Positions 11,371-22,623 of a DNA stretch of 64,000 bases are shown piece by piece. The stretch covers positions 496,001-560,000 of the forward strand of contig JAWZYU010000123.1 of the NCBI GenBank assembly GCA_038380435.1, written 5' to 3'. This stretch comes from Ryuthela nishihirai. Lineage: Eukaryota; Arthropoda; Arachnida; Araneae; Heptathelidae. The first letter of the stretch is position 1; every line of letters starts with the position of its first letter. Below the pieces are notes generated by a model. The model was not told where the DNA came from, did no database searches, and saw only the letters and a program-made list of their open reading frames with translations. A program made the position numbers and the translations under genes.

Positions 11371-12270
11371 TGAAGGCCATCCAGCGTGTTCTTTAACGTT
11401 GGAATATTTTATCTGTGAAGGCCATTTTTTTCCACACAATCAGCTAAATGACAATGTCATAAGCTTGACGTAAAAGTGCTAGAAATGTGAATATTGGTAT
11501 ATGGGATCTGTACCATGTCATGGGTCACAGATCCTAGAAGCTTTAAAAATATCGCACTCCGAAGACTTAGAGAAAGTTGAGGGAAGGATATCCACTGGAC
11601 AGCTTTTAAGAGACTGATGGTAGCTTTCGGTCAAGGCTATCGAGCGTGGTCATTAACGTTGGAATATTTTTCCTCTGAAGGTCATTTTTATCCACACAAT
11701 GGGATAAATGACCAGGACACAAGGACCCTGAAGATAGAGAAAGTTGGGGGAAGGATATTCACTGGACAGCTTTTAAGAGATAGATGGTAGCCACCCGTCA
11801 AGGCTATCCACCGACTTCTTTAACAGTGGAATATTTTACCTCTGAAGGTCAATTTTTTCCACAATATGGTCTAAATGGCCAGGACACAAGGACCTCGAAA
11901 GCCAAGAGGTTGGGGGAAGGATATCCACTGGACAGCTTTTAGGAGTCAGATGGTAGCCTCCCGTCAAGGCCATCCAGCGTGTTCTTTAACGCTGGAATAT
12001 TTTACCTCTGAAGGTCACATTTTTCTACACACTGTTCTGAATATCCAGCTCACAAGGACCCCGAAGAATCAGAGCAAGATGGGAAAGGATATCCACTGGA
12101 CAGCTTTTAGGAAAGAGATGGTATCCTCCCATCAAGGCTATCCAGGGTGTTCTTTAACGCTGGAATATTTTACCTCTGAACATCACTCTTTTCCACACAA
12201 TGGGCTATATGGCCAGGTCAGAAGGATCCCAAAGACTCAGAGAAAGTTGGGGAAGGATATCCACTGGAGC
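11370..12270 (-). repeat. Tandem array of ~167-bp units derived from the SINE-A tail
   Basis: The motif aggatat(c/t)cactgg recurs near 11587, 11752, 11918, 12086 and 12254, a spacing of 165-168 bp. Each unit corresponds, on the minus strand, to the 3' half of SINE-A: 'acctctgaaggtca', 'gctaaatggccagg', 'agatggtagcctcccgtcaa', 'gtgttctttaacg'. It is closed head to tail through 'ctggaatattttacctctga'. A further unit lies near 11390, separated by a non-repeat insert. Because the period is close to 168 (a multiple of three), a 135-codon reading frame crosses the array with a 56-residue repeat. I regard that as a by-product. Confidence 0.8.
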
Positions 12271-12412
12271 GGGATTTATTAATAATCCCTCGTAGGACCC
12301 AATTTGTTAATAATCTCTTGTAGAATAGGAACCTTTGCACATTTTTGCTGCTTTTCATGTTCATTTCAGTCTCTACATGCGCAGAAATCACTCTTGATCA
12401 CACTTTCAGGAT

Positions 12413-12753
12413 GGGTTGGGTTGTTTTACCTCTGAGTGGACCCCGAAGGTTCAGAGAAGGGTTGGGGGAGGAGACCCACTGGAATAGCTATTGGGAAACA
12501 GATGGTAGCCTCCCGTCAAGGCCACCCAGCATGTTCCTTAACGTGCACAGGGTATGGCTCTCCCGCACACGGGTACACCGCTTAACGTCCCATCCGACGG
12601 ACGGCAGCCTTTCCAAGCCCATCGGTGTCCCCTTCTGACCGTAGACAGGTTGGAGAATTTTGCGGAGATAAATCTCAACGCTGACCCAGCTGGGACTCGA
12701 ACCTGGGTACTACAGATTATGAGCCTAGCGCGCTACCGACTGAGCCACCCCCT
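12413..12753 (-). repeat. SINE-A, near full length
   Basis: The head is at high coordinates. On the minus strand it reads 'gggggtggctcagtcggtag', then a 'ggctcataatctgtagt' anticodon region, then B box 'ggttcgagtccc'. It is followed by 'gttgagatttatctccgc' and the full body. It is the best preserved head for comparison with tRNA-Met. The copy directly follows the SINE-derived array in the same orientation. Confidence 0.85.
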
Positions 12754-13095
12754 TTTGGGATGAGTACCCCGTTATTGATTAAACGAAAATAATTCTACTC
12801 ATATTACTTTAGCTAAATTTTTTGCAGGTAGCATTAATTAATTATGAAAAAATAACAGTTTTAATAACAGCAGAAATAAGACTTGATAATAGAATTTTAC
12901 TCTTTTTTATTTGGAATGTTATACTTGCAAAAAATGGAGGTTGGTTATGATTATTTTAGGCTATTTAATTATTATTGCATCCCAAAGAGAATTTTTATAT
13001 AATGAAGGCTTACAATTTAGTAGCATTGAAATTGCTTCCACAAGTTAGAGGTTTCAATATGCTTGTAATTTCAGTTTCATGGTACCACATGAAAT
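12754..13095. other. No recognisable feature
   Basis: AT-rich sequence with no supported gene or repeat. Confidence 0.5.
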
Positions 13096-13158
13096 GAATG
13101 AACATGAATATGTTTTAACACACATGAATATGTTTTAACCACATGAATATGTTTTAAC
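13096..13158. repeat. Short tandem repeat, ~3 units
   Basis: Three near-identical units of 'acatgaatatgttttaac' separated by one or a few bases. Confidence 0.8.
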
Positions 13159-13194
13159 AAAATCTGATAGATCCAATTTGCAGAAGCCATTTAC

Positions 13195-13424
13195 TAATCA
13201 TCATCATCAACAAGCAGCCATGGGCTACGGATGCTCAACCAGACCGTGCAAAGTACTTCTCCAAGCATATATGTCCTCAGCTACATGTACTGAATCTGGC
13301 TATTGCACACCGATTCTACACAAGGTCCTTTTTGACATTGTCTGCCCTCCGTATTCTAGGTCTCCCCTTCCTTCTGAGGCTTTTAGGCACACTCTTCATA
13401 ACCCTATTCGCTAATCTATAATTA
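13195..13424 (-). mobile_element. RTE LINE, 5'-truncated 3'-end copy
   Basis: Starts with an (ATC)n run, followed by 'agccatgggctacgga' and sequence colinear with the last ~220 bp of the RTE copies at 29354 and 56638 (reverse complement). It is clearly more divergent than those two are from each other. It is an older, truncated insertion of the same family. No coding potential. Confidence 0.8.
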
Positions 13425-13582
13425 TGCAAATTATAAATTATTGAATTTAGCAAATTCAAATTCAGAATTTTCTAAATATTAGAAGATAGTCCATAACGCT
13501 GTATACTGATTAAATTAATGATTTTATTCATTTTAGGTAGTTTTTTTATATATCTTTGTAGATTAATATATATATACATGGT

Positions 13583-13710
13583 AGGCATGGATGTATGTGT
13601 CGTTTTTTTGCTGAGGTCCTGCCATCCTCTCAGACCTACTGTGGCATATAAACTGACAGGCTCCTGTCAGACCTCTGAGGCAAGCAGCTGTTTGAAAGGG
13701 TATTTTTTTT
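13583..13710 (+). repeat. SINE-B tail, head missing
   Basis: Contains 'gctgaggtcctgccatcctc', 'ggcatataaactgacaggct' and 'caagcagctg', but lacks the tRNA-like head found at 24526. Confidence 0.75.
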
Positions 13711-14605
13711 TAGAAATGGTTAAATTTTATAATTTATATATATATTGATATAAATTTCAAATCATTGTGGTAGCTTTTCAAGTGGATATTCCACTGACAG
13801 GAATAATCTATCCATTTTTCTGATAGAGGTGTGCAAAAAATGCAACATTTTAAATTTAAGAGTTAAAGAACGAATACGTTTATGTTGTATAATTACTAAT
13901 AAAATACTATTTGCATTTTCCGCACCATTCCTTAGCTCAAATTAAAGTTTTTAAAGAGTGAGAATGTAGGTGAAGGAAAAACTTTATTCCCTTTGAAAAC
14001 GAGATTTTTATATGCGTCAGTGGCGATATGCGTTATTCCAATTATTATTATTTTTATTATTTATTTAATTCATTATTTAAATTATTTAGACAAAATGAAT
14101 TTATTACAGTAGTGTATATTTTTTAGAAAGAAATACTCAAAATTGTCTCATATATAAATTTACATAGCGAGGCAAAAATATCGAAATTACAAAATCTTAA
14201 AGTATTGAAATATGTGCAACAGGCAAAACACTAGTACATCTACATTTGAGCTTATGACCACAATAGGAATATCATATTACTTTAGCGTTTCTGTTTTGCG
14301 AAAAACTAATATGTTGACGACTTAGACTGAAATACATTTAATTTTCAATTTATTTACCGGAAATCAATCTAGCCCGTCACTTTGACCCCACTTTGACCTA
14401 GAATGCGACACAGATCTGATCAGTTCTCTCGTATCTGAGATATACTTGTGGTCAAATGACCAATTCCTCCTGATCAGAATGGGAAAATAAAAATGGATTT
14501 AAAGAACTTGATCAAACTGATCTGTCAATTTTGATGTTGCTTTTCCTTTAGGGGACCCATTTTAGATTCAATGAGGGAAAAAATTATGTCTGCAAACTTA
14601 AAAAA
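13711..14605. other. No recognisable feature
   Basis: AT-rich. No supported ORF or repeat. Confidence 0.45.
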
Positions 14606-14610
14606 AGTAT

Positions 14611-15835
14611 ATACTGTGTGCCCATAATGTCTCTTTACAATTTAAAAAATTTATTTCAAAGGCAATTGATGAGATATCTTAATCAAATTTGTTCTATGTA
14701 CCAAAGGGTTATCAAAGTTTTTAATCACATTGCATTTGTGTATTTCAGGTACCACGTTGATGAAAGAGGTATTTTTTTTAAAGAAACTCTAAAAAATGGC
14801 TACTCCTCAAGAGAAGGCACAATGTGTATCATGGTTTATTGAAACGAAAATCGGATACGCAGACTCAGCGAAACTACAGAACTAAGTATGGAAGAGATCC
14901 ACCGTCACGTCCGTCAATTCGCGCATGGCACAAGAAATTTATGGAGACAGGGACAGTGTTGGATAAAGGGAGCAGTGGACGACTGAGGATACATCTGATG
15001 AAAACATCGATCGTGTAAGACAAGTCTTTAGTCGATCTCCCACAACACCCATCCGTACTGCTGCCAGACAGTTAGAGCTACCAGGTTCAACAGTGCACAG
15101 AGTCCTACACAAGAACTGGCGATTGTACGCTTACAAAGTGCAACTCTTACAGGCACTCGAGCCAAATGATAAACCAAGACGAAAAGTGTTTGCAGTTAAC
15201 ATGCTGGAACTAATTTCTGAGGATGAAACGTTCCTGACCCGAGTTTGTTTTAGTGATGAGGCAATCTTTCATGTCTCAGGGAAATTGAACACACATAATG
15301 TGAGAATCTGGGGATCAGAACAACCCCATGTGACTAGTGAACTTCACCGAGATAGTCCAAAGGTTAATGTGTGGTGTGGATCGTGTGCAATCGAATCCTT
15401 GGTCCATTTTTCTTCAACGAGGCATCAATTACTGCAAATGTTTACTTTGAACTTTTGACTGAATATGTGGCAGCAAAACTAGATGACTTTCAACCAACCA
15501 TCATTTTCCAGCAAGATGGTGCACCACCACATTGGGGACTGCAAGTCCGTGGGTTCCTAAATCGAACATTTCCAGACCGGTGGATTGGAAGGGATGGCCC
15601 AATTCCCTAGCCACCTCGTTCACCAGATATCACTCCTCTGGACTTCTTTCTATGGGGTTATGTTAAAGATATCGTGTATCGAACAAAGATACGGGACATC
15701 ACTGTCCTAAAGCAAAAGATCACTGATGCCATTGCCACCATCGATGAGGCTATGCTACAGCGAACATGGCAAGAAATCGAGTACAGTCTTGATGTGCTTC
15801 GTGCAACTAATGTTGTCCATATAGAGGTGTATTAA
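14611..15835 (+). pseudogene. Tc1/mariner-superfamily transposase, degraded
   Basis: An ATG at 14796 opens 'MATPQEKAQCVSWF', followed after a frameshift (~14846) by 'GRDPPSRPSIRAWHKKFMET', an N-terminal helix-turn-helix-like region. After a second shift (~14988) come 'SPTTPIRTAARQLELPGSTV', 'RLYAYKVQLLQAL', the first catalytic Asp in 'VCFSDEAIFHVSG', and 'NVRIWGSEQPH'. A third shift (~15380) precedes 'IIFQQDGAPPHWG' (second Asp). A TAG at 15608-15610 sits where this family has Trp, just before 'PPRSPDITPLDFFLWGYVKD' (third Asp). The frame ends at TAA 15833-15835 after 'TWQEIEYSLDVLRATN'. About 36 residues separate the second and third Asp. Upstream 'ctgtgtgcccataatgtctc' at about 14614 resembles a 5' terminus; no matching 3' inverted repeat is visible. 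The copy is dead. Confidence 0.85.
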
Positions 15836-16240
15836 ATGATGGGAAAAAAAATTTCAATATCTACTCTTCATTTTGTAATAATTTCCAAATATATAGCAAC
15901 GGAAACGGAGGAGAAATAATGTTATATATGAACATTACAAATATTTTTCAAGTAATGTTTCACAAAACACTAAGACGGAAGGAAATAATTTACACTGGAA
16001 CGGCATTCTCTCTTTCATTAAGACAACTTTTCCCCCGACTTCCTTCTCTTTTCTTCTAGATTCAGGTCTATATATGTATACTGTATGATATTTTCAAGTG
16101 TTATCGGATTTCACCCCGATTTTTACCACCTGAAATTGCATATTTAAATAACTGGGTTAAAAGCGAAAAATTATATATGTCTTTCACAAAGAGATTGTTG
16201 CTTTTATTTTTATAGAAAAGAAGAAACTTTATTCGTATAA
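15836..16240. other. No recognisable feature
   Basis: Downstream flank of the transposase remnant. No 3' terminal repeat found. Confidence 0.45.
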
Positions 16241-16254
16241 TGTCTATTTGTTTC

Positions 16255-16690
16255 AGTTTGTTATTAACCACCACAGACTAAAACACCTTCTCCACTATAA
16301 GTATTCGTTTCTCTGATATTGGAGGGATGATATCACATTCTTTGTTCTCTCCAGATTAAATAACATCTAGAATCTGTCTGTAGGCTAAATCGAGAGTCGT
16401 CAGAAAACAGAACATTAAGCCATTGTTCAGGGTTCCAAGTGACAATATCGGCGACACTAGGTTAGGTGAGCTCTTCGGTGATTTCGGAATATCGGGACTG
16501 AACCACAAGCCTTTTCCCATAGAGACCACTCGAAAGAAGACTTCATCACTCTGTTCTGCTGGAAATCCTTTCATCTGTGGCCACAGAAACCAGAATTGAT
16601 GCGAAGTCATCATGCGGTTCCGTCTTGCATTTAAAACCAGATAACGGTTAGTTGAAGTTCATGTAACTCTCGGGAGACCTAAGCTAGGTC
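16255..16690 (-). pseudogene. Tc1-like transposase fragment
   Basis: On the minus strand, around 16440 down to 16260, the reading is 'WNPEQWLNVLFSDDSRFSLQ', then 'YLIWREQRM', a TGA stop, then 'YHPSNIRE' and 'GEGVLVC'. This matches the 'W..EQW..VLFSDESRF.L..D.R..IWRE.G.RY.PSNI.ER....GG.VWAGI' core of Tc1-like transposases around the first catalytic Asp. Upstream (to ~16690) frame-shifted remnants such as 'LYGKRLVV' fit the linker. The remainder of the DDE domain is absent. Confidence 0.7.
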
Positions 16691-17343
16691 TTCTGGAAAT
16701 GGGTCCTGTTTCCTGAAACTGGAAACTGTTTCTCTAACGTCATCGATATCACCTTTCTCGACACATTCAGTCATCATGTTGTCCTACTTGAAATCCTACT
16801 ACATCCAACTGTCCTACTTGAAATCAAACATCTCTCCATCGCTAGGAACTAGCTAAACCAGTGGTTCCAACTTGTTTGAGCTTAGTCCCTCCCCTAACCC
16901 TTTCTAACATTCTATTTAACACTCCCTTCATGAAATTCAAAATATTGTTTTTCTGTATAAAACTAGTTGAAATAATATATAAGGTAAGTAAATATTTACG
17001 AGTATTTTGCATCCATGAATTTCTAACATGGATATATTATGTGTTAATTAAGAAGTGGTTGATAGTTCATTTGACCTATTTCTTCCTAAAGTCTTAAGGA
17101 AACACCCCAATTGGTTAGTGGCCTCTTTGGGAGCCATTAGGGGGTGGTTCCTCTTTGGGAGCCATTAGTCTAAGCGATAATGGCTTGCCATCTACAGTAC
17201 AAATGATAAGTGTAACCTCCTTGCAAACAACGATTTCGAAATGAAGTTATCTGGTAGCCACCCACGTGTTTATAGGCATTAGTGATTTATATGTTTCAGA
17301 ATTGTGGGATTCGTGATGATATATTTATTGTTTTTATAATATA
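16691..17343. other. No gene; short direct duplication
   Basis: 'cctctttgggagccattag' occurs twice in tandem near 17121-17168. Nothing else recognised. Confidence 0.45.
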
Positions 17344-17345
17344 TA

Positions 17346-17940
17346 CCGTATATTTCCGCAGACAAGACGATAGTTGAATCATAAAAAAGGCCCCCAAAAT
17401 CCGGGTCGTCTTATAGGACAGGTACAAAAAAAAATTAAATTGAAATTTATATAAATTGAAACCATTATTACTACAACTATTCGAAAAATCTATCATATTA
17501 TTCAAATACGCTGTATGATAATACATTACATTGCAATAGTAAATAATACATTGTAATAGTAAAACAATACTAAAACAAAATAAATATTAAAAATTATGTT
17601 TATTGAGCTACTGACGAAAAAACGGACAAACCGTAATTATTTACTAGTACAGAGTAGGGTATGTCCACAAAATAGAATAGCCCATACGACGCTTTTGTGA
17701 ATAGTCAAGGTCATTATCAGAATGCCCGAATCAGTGCGAATGTTTGCGAATAGGACATAATTCCGTATACGCTATACAGTATTATTATCCAGATGATGAT
17801 CGCCGATCTAAACTAAATTCATAGGCCGTTGATAGTTTGGGGTCGTCTTATAGGACAGATATATGCTAAAACTATAAAACTTTTACGAAAATTTATACCT
17901 CGTCTTATCTGAAGGTCGTCTTATCTGCGGAAATATACGG
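17346..17940. mobile_element. 595-bp non-autonomous TIR element, TA-flanked
   Basis: Terminal inverted repeats of 25 bp (17346-17370 and 17916-17940) begin ccgtatatttccgcaga and differ at one position. TA dinucleotides flank both ends (17344-17345, 17941-17942), the target preference of Tc1/mariner/pogo transposons. Subterminal 'gtcgtcttataggacag' occurs twice (about 17405 and 17842). No transposase motif is visible inside, so it depends on an enzyme encoded elsewhere. Confidence 0.75.
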
Positions 17941-17942
17941 TA

Positions 17943-18510
17943 TTATTATTATTATGATTTATATTATTATTATTTAATTTTTTTAAAGTAGTGCCGGTAG
18001 GGTTACAGGGCGAAATTTCAAGAACTGATTTATTTAAATAAGGTAAAAACCAATAAAAATATTGTTATTTCCAGAAGCAGCTGCTTACAACAGAGATCTG
18101 ACAGAAACCTGTCAATGACGTGAAAAGCATTGCCGCGCTTCTCAAAGCTTACGGTGTAGCAAATGAAAAACGAAACATTAGAATTCTTACACGTTACGAC
18201 TGTGGAAAGCTCAATTTTTTTTTATATTATTCAGATACATATACGAGAGAGAAAAAAACAGTTTTGCGGACAGCGAGGGACTTTCAATTTGACATTACGT
18301 TGTCGTTAAAATACATTTTTTCTGCTTAAATGTATATTGAATTCAATATCAACTTCTATTATGTGCAGTTATTGTTGATTAATATTTCAGATATTAGTGC
18401 TGTTGTATCAATTAAGTTGTTTTACAATGGAATATATATATATTAGAAATACGCTATAAAAGTAACGTGTAGGTTGGATTCTGCAATGACTTTGATAGAA
18501 GACCGCTAGA
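17943..18510. other. Mostly unassigned; SINE-B scrap
   Basis: 'gaagcagctgcttacaacag' and 'gatctgacag' at about 18070-18118 are a minus-strand SINE-B tail scrap. Nothing else recognised. Confidence 0.4.
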
Positions 18511-18846
18511 GGTTGTTTGTGTCGTTTTTTTTCTTAGCGGCACTTTTTTTCACACAGTAGGGTAAATGGCCAAGTCATAAAGATCCGCTCATAGAAGGTA
18601 GGGGAGGCACTGGAACAGCTGTCGATGGATAGATGGTATCCTCCCGACAAGGCCATCCAGCGTGTTATCTAAAGTGTACACGGCTTAACCGTCCATCCAA
18701 CGGACAGTGGCTTTTCCAAGCCCATCGGTTTCCCTAGCAGATCGTTGGGAGTTTTGGGGAAATAAATGTCGACGCTGACCCAGCTGGTACTCGAACCTGG
18801 GAACTGCAGATTTCGAGCCTGGCGAGCTGCCGACTGAGCCATCCCC
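18511..18846 (-). repeat. SINE-A, near full length
   Basis: The head at 18846 downward reads 'ggggatggctcagtcggcag' with B box 'ggttcgagtacc'. The body motifs 'ggtcagcgtcgacatttat' and 'tggccttgtcgggaggatac' follow. It is more diverged than the 12413 copy, with an internal deletion around 'gtgtacactttagataac'. Confidence 0.8.
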
Positions 18847-19070
18847 GCTACGACAAGTTTCGAGGATTCTTATCTGTCTATATGTCCCTTTTTTCATTTT
18901 GTATGTAGTTACGATGAAATACTTGAAATTATATTTGTGGTTCTTACTTTTATTAATTTTTTTTGGGGGGGGGAGGTTGAAAAGAAGGGGTAACTCCTCG
19001 TGTCACAAACTTTGGCGTTAAAAATTTTCAATTGTTTTCTAAGAGAAAATTTAGATAGCCCCCCATCAAT

Positions 19071-19332
19071 TAATACATATGTCAAAAGTACAGTTAATAT
19101 TGCATCAGTTAGTATTAAGGGGTGGATAGATAGAGTTTAAGAAAACAAGTAAACTTTAATAATAATCACTACCTATCTACTGATAACATATTTGTGACAG
19201 ATTTTACTATTCGTCGACAGATATCTGTAAACAGGTAGCCATTATTCAATGTTCACTTGTTTTCTTAAACAATATCTAACCACGTGTTAATGCCAACTGA
19301 TGCGTTATAAACCGTACTTTTGATTTATATTA
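19071..19332. mobile_element. Imperfect foldback element, ~100-bp arms
   Basis: The left arm (about 19071-19174) is matched by the reverse complement of 19233-19332. Shared blocks include 'tcaaaagtac', 'gcatcagtt', 'gtttaagaaaacaagt' and 'ctacct'. The spacer is about 58 bp. Arms have diverged by substitutions and small indels. Termini and target duplication are not clear. Confidence 0.6.
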
Positions 19333-19735
19333 GTGTATGGACGCCACCTGCGTTTCCTTTTATAAAAGAGTTTAGATCCTTTACGCGAAAACGGAGCGAA
19401 TGTTTTGGGCATCTAATATATGGTTACTGTCGGCAGTAGCATATCGATTTCTTTTGTGTGTGGTTGGCATTTTTTAAAGTGTAGGAGGGTGCAGTGGCGA
19501 AGTTCTGAGGGACCAAATTTTCATATTTCTTTATATTTTGCAAATATATATATATATACCAAAGATATTGGTCTTGCAATTTAGTAGGAGTTTTTGTACC
19601 AACGTTTTGGAAGGGAAGAGTCTTTTTTTTTTTGAGGGGGTGGGGTGAGATTGGCGAAAAAACATTTTTATTGCTTTAATGTACGATAAGAGGAAGCAGT
19701 ATTAATTTTCGTGGCCACATACATTCACCTTACGA
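19333..19735. other. No recognisable feature
   Basis: Contains a (TA)n run near 19548 and poly-T. It may include 3' flank of the LINE that follows on the minus strand. Confidence 0.4.
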
Positions 19736-19750
19736 GAGATTTTGCCGTTT

Positions 19751-22558
19751 TTATTGGGCATTTTTTGGGGTAGGAGAAAAGAAAATTTTGGATGCTAATG
19801 GCATATGACTCAGCTGTCGACTGTGCAACGCTATCGAGACTGGTGTTGATGTCTCTGAGGTAGCCTCGGACACGCAGACCAAAAGGACGAATGGCAGTCG
19901 GCCGATTTGTGTAAAGGAGTTCCTACTTCGGACTGAAAACGCAGTCCCAAGTGGGATGGCCAGGCAGGGATCACAATTTAGATGCATATTGTAGGGACAA
20001 CTGCTGACGGCAAAAAGATAAAGACTGTTCATTGGTCTCAACGTAAAGACTCTGGACCTTTACGTTGAGACCAATGAACGGAAGGCTCCTGTGCAAACAC
20101 GGAGAGCCTGATGATGGAGGGGGTCCAGCACCTTCACCACCGAATCCCGGGCCCAGTCGTACACCTGGGATCCGTAGTCCAGTTTCGATCGGACAAGTGC
20201 ACGGTACAGGCGGAGCAAAGAACATCGGTCCGCCCCCCAAAAGAGGGAGGAGAGGACCTTGGCGATGTTCAATGCCCGTGTGCACTTGGACCTGAGATGA
20301 CGTATGTGTGGTAAAAAGGTCAATTTCCGATCGAATATGAGACCGAGAAACTTGGTCTCCGCCACAACTGTTACCCCCGAGCCGCAGCTCGGGATCCAGG
20401 TGAAGATTACGCTTGTGGCAAAAGTGCACACAAGCGGTCTTCTGTGGGGAGAACCGAAAACCATTTGCCGTCGCCCAAACCGAAAGATTGTTCAGGGCAA
20501 TTTGCAGTTGTCTTTCAATGACCCTCATGCTGGATGATGAGCGAAAGATGCTAAAGTCATCAACATATAGGGCATTGCCTACTGATGGAGGAAGTTGTCT
20601 AGTTATAGAATTAATCTTGACAGCGAAAATCGTAACACTCAGAACGCAGCCTTGTGGTACCCCCTGTTCTTGGGGGTACGGCCGCGACAGAGTGTTACCG
20701 ACACGGACACGAAAAGAACGTGTTGATAAAAAGTTGGAGATGAAGATCGGCATGTGACCTCTCAAGCCGAAACTGTTGAGGTCACGAAGAATGCCAAATC
20801 TCCAAGCCGTGTCATACGCTTTTTCGATGTCGAAGAAATTTGACACCAAGTGCTCTCTACGTAAAAATGAGTTTCTGATAGCCGATTCGAGGCGTATCAG
20901 GTGGTCAAGAGTTGACTGTTGCCTGCGAAAGCCACACTGGGTGTTGGAAAGAAGGTTGTGGTGTTCTAAATACCAGATGAGTCTGGCATTTACCATTCTT
21001 TCCAACACGCAGCTCGTCAATGCGATGGGACGATAATTGGAATTAATCTTGGGATCTTTGCCTGGCTTGGGAAAGGCCAAGACGATGGCCTCCCGCCAGG
21101 AGTCCGGAAACTGCTCCTCGAGAAAAATGCGATTGAAGAGATGGAGCAGCCGATCCTTACTCGATGGTGAAAGATGTTGGAGCATGGCATAATGGACATT
21201 GTCCGGCCCTAGAGCAGAGTCACGAGAAGAGTGCAGAGCAAGGCGAAGCTCCTCCGCTGTGAATGGCTTGTTGTACGGCTCCAGGCTATTCGAGTGGAAA
21301 GACAGTGGAGAGCGTTCCGCCCTGCCCTTCAGGGCCAGAAACTCGGGGGAGTAAGAGGATGAAGAAGAGGTGGAGGAGAAAGACTCCCCCAGAGTGTCGG
21401 CAATTGTTTGGGATCAGCAAATGCCTGTCCATTGTACTCCAGGATCGATAACGAGTGGGACGTGTTAGTTCCCACCCATCTTCCGGATTTTATCCCACAC
21501 GACCTTAGAACTGGTCATGCGGGTGATAGAAGATGTATAATTGATCCAAGATTCCTTCTGGCTCTGGCGTCGGACGAAACGAGCTTTCGCCCTGGCGCGT
21601 TTGAAGTTTTCGAAATTGGGGGACGTCGGATATCTCCGAAACAACTCCCAAGCCTTGTTCTGAGCCTTACGAGCTGCGGTGCAATCTGGATTCCACCACG
21701 GTTTCGGAAAGCGAGGAAACCGTGTAGAAGTTTGAGGAATGGTTGATGCAGGTGCATCTACGATACAGTCCGTTAACACCGCTACTGCCACATTGATTGG
21801 CTCCTGGCTGACAGAGTGGTCATCGAGCTCAGAGAGCAGCTCGAAACCACCCCAGTCAGCCCGATCGAGCCTCCACCGCGAGACGCGTGAAGGGTTGCAA
21901 GACACCACACTGGAGATGGTTCACACCACGGGGAGGTGATCGCTTCCATAAGGGTTTTCCTCGACCTCCCATGTAAAGAGTGGAAGGATCGAGGCGGAGC
22001 AGATGGTAAGGTCAATGGCAGTGAAAGTGCGGGTTGGGGAGTGAAAGTAAGTACTGACACCGGTGTTCAACAGGGAGAGAGAAGGATCCAGGAGCCACTG
22101 CTCCAGGACCCCGCCCCTCCCGTTGGTGTCAGCACTGCCCCAAAGTGGACTGTGTCCGTTGAGGTCCCCCATAATGAGGAAGGGGGATGGCAGCTGCGAG
22201 AGGAGATCATCAAGGTCGTCCTTGAAGACGATGCTCCCAGGTGGAAGATATACAGAGCAGACAGTCAGCGAGAACCCCACGAAGAGACGGATGGCTACCG
22301 CCTCTAAGTTGGTGGTGAGGGTACGATCTGGAATGGAGAATGGTTGCTCACGAGGATGGCGACACCCCCTCGAGCTGGACCATCTCCATCCCGATCCCGG
22401 CGAACTATTGAAAAGTGCCGGATCGTGGGATCTGCGATTGGCTGCAAATATGTCTTCTGCAGACACACACAGATGGGCTGGTGTGCCTTAAGGAGGGCCT
22501 TGATGACGTCAAGATTCCTCTGGAATCCACGACAATTCCATTGTAGGAGTGTGGCCAT
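19751..22558 (-). pseudogene. LINE ORF2 (APE endonuclease + reverse transcriptase)
   Basis: An ATG at 22558 opens 'MATLLQWNCRGFQRNLDVIK', the start of an APE-type endonuclease. The usual catalytic Glu context is 'CLQKTYL' here, that is Lys where Glu is expected. After a frameshift near 22310 come 'LIMGDLNGHSPLWGS' and 'GSDHLPVV'. A TGA at 21921-21923 interrupts. The RT core is open in 19971-21185: 'LAFPKPGKDPKINSNYRPIA', 'FFDIEKAYDTAW', 'GVPQGCVLS' and the catalytic 'LYVDDF'. A further frameshift near 20330 leads to 'KFLGLIFDRKLTFLPHI' and 'LVRSKLDYGSQVYD'. The frame then reaches 'SLYVETNEQ' and a TGA at 19971, beyond which 'NRPTAIRPFGLRVRGYL' is still readable. It is clearly dead, and the endonuclease change suggests the parent may already have been impaired. 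Confidence 0.85.
20027..20079. repeat. 22-bp inverted repeat inside LINE ORF2
   Basis: gttcattggtctcaacgtaa... at 20027-20048 is exactly reverse-complemented at 20058-20079 around a 9-bp loop. One arm encodes the conserved 'LYVETNEQ' region. The other sits where the expected upstream residues do not fit, so it looks like an inverted duplication made during repair or template switching. Confidence 0.75.
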
Positions 22559-22623
22559 CTCAGGACTTAGAAGAGTGGGCGGACGACGAATTCCTATTCA
22601 ACTTAACCGCCGCAGAGGACGGT

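Noticed and set aside
11370..12270. CRISPR-like array
   Set aside because: Units are contiguous 167-bp tandem copies of a SINE tail without spacers, in a eukaryotic context.
11875..12282. 135-codon ORF with 56-residue repeats, as a repetitive protein gene
   Set aside because: It coincides exactly with the SINE-derived tandem array. The open frame follows from a unit length near a multiple of three.
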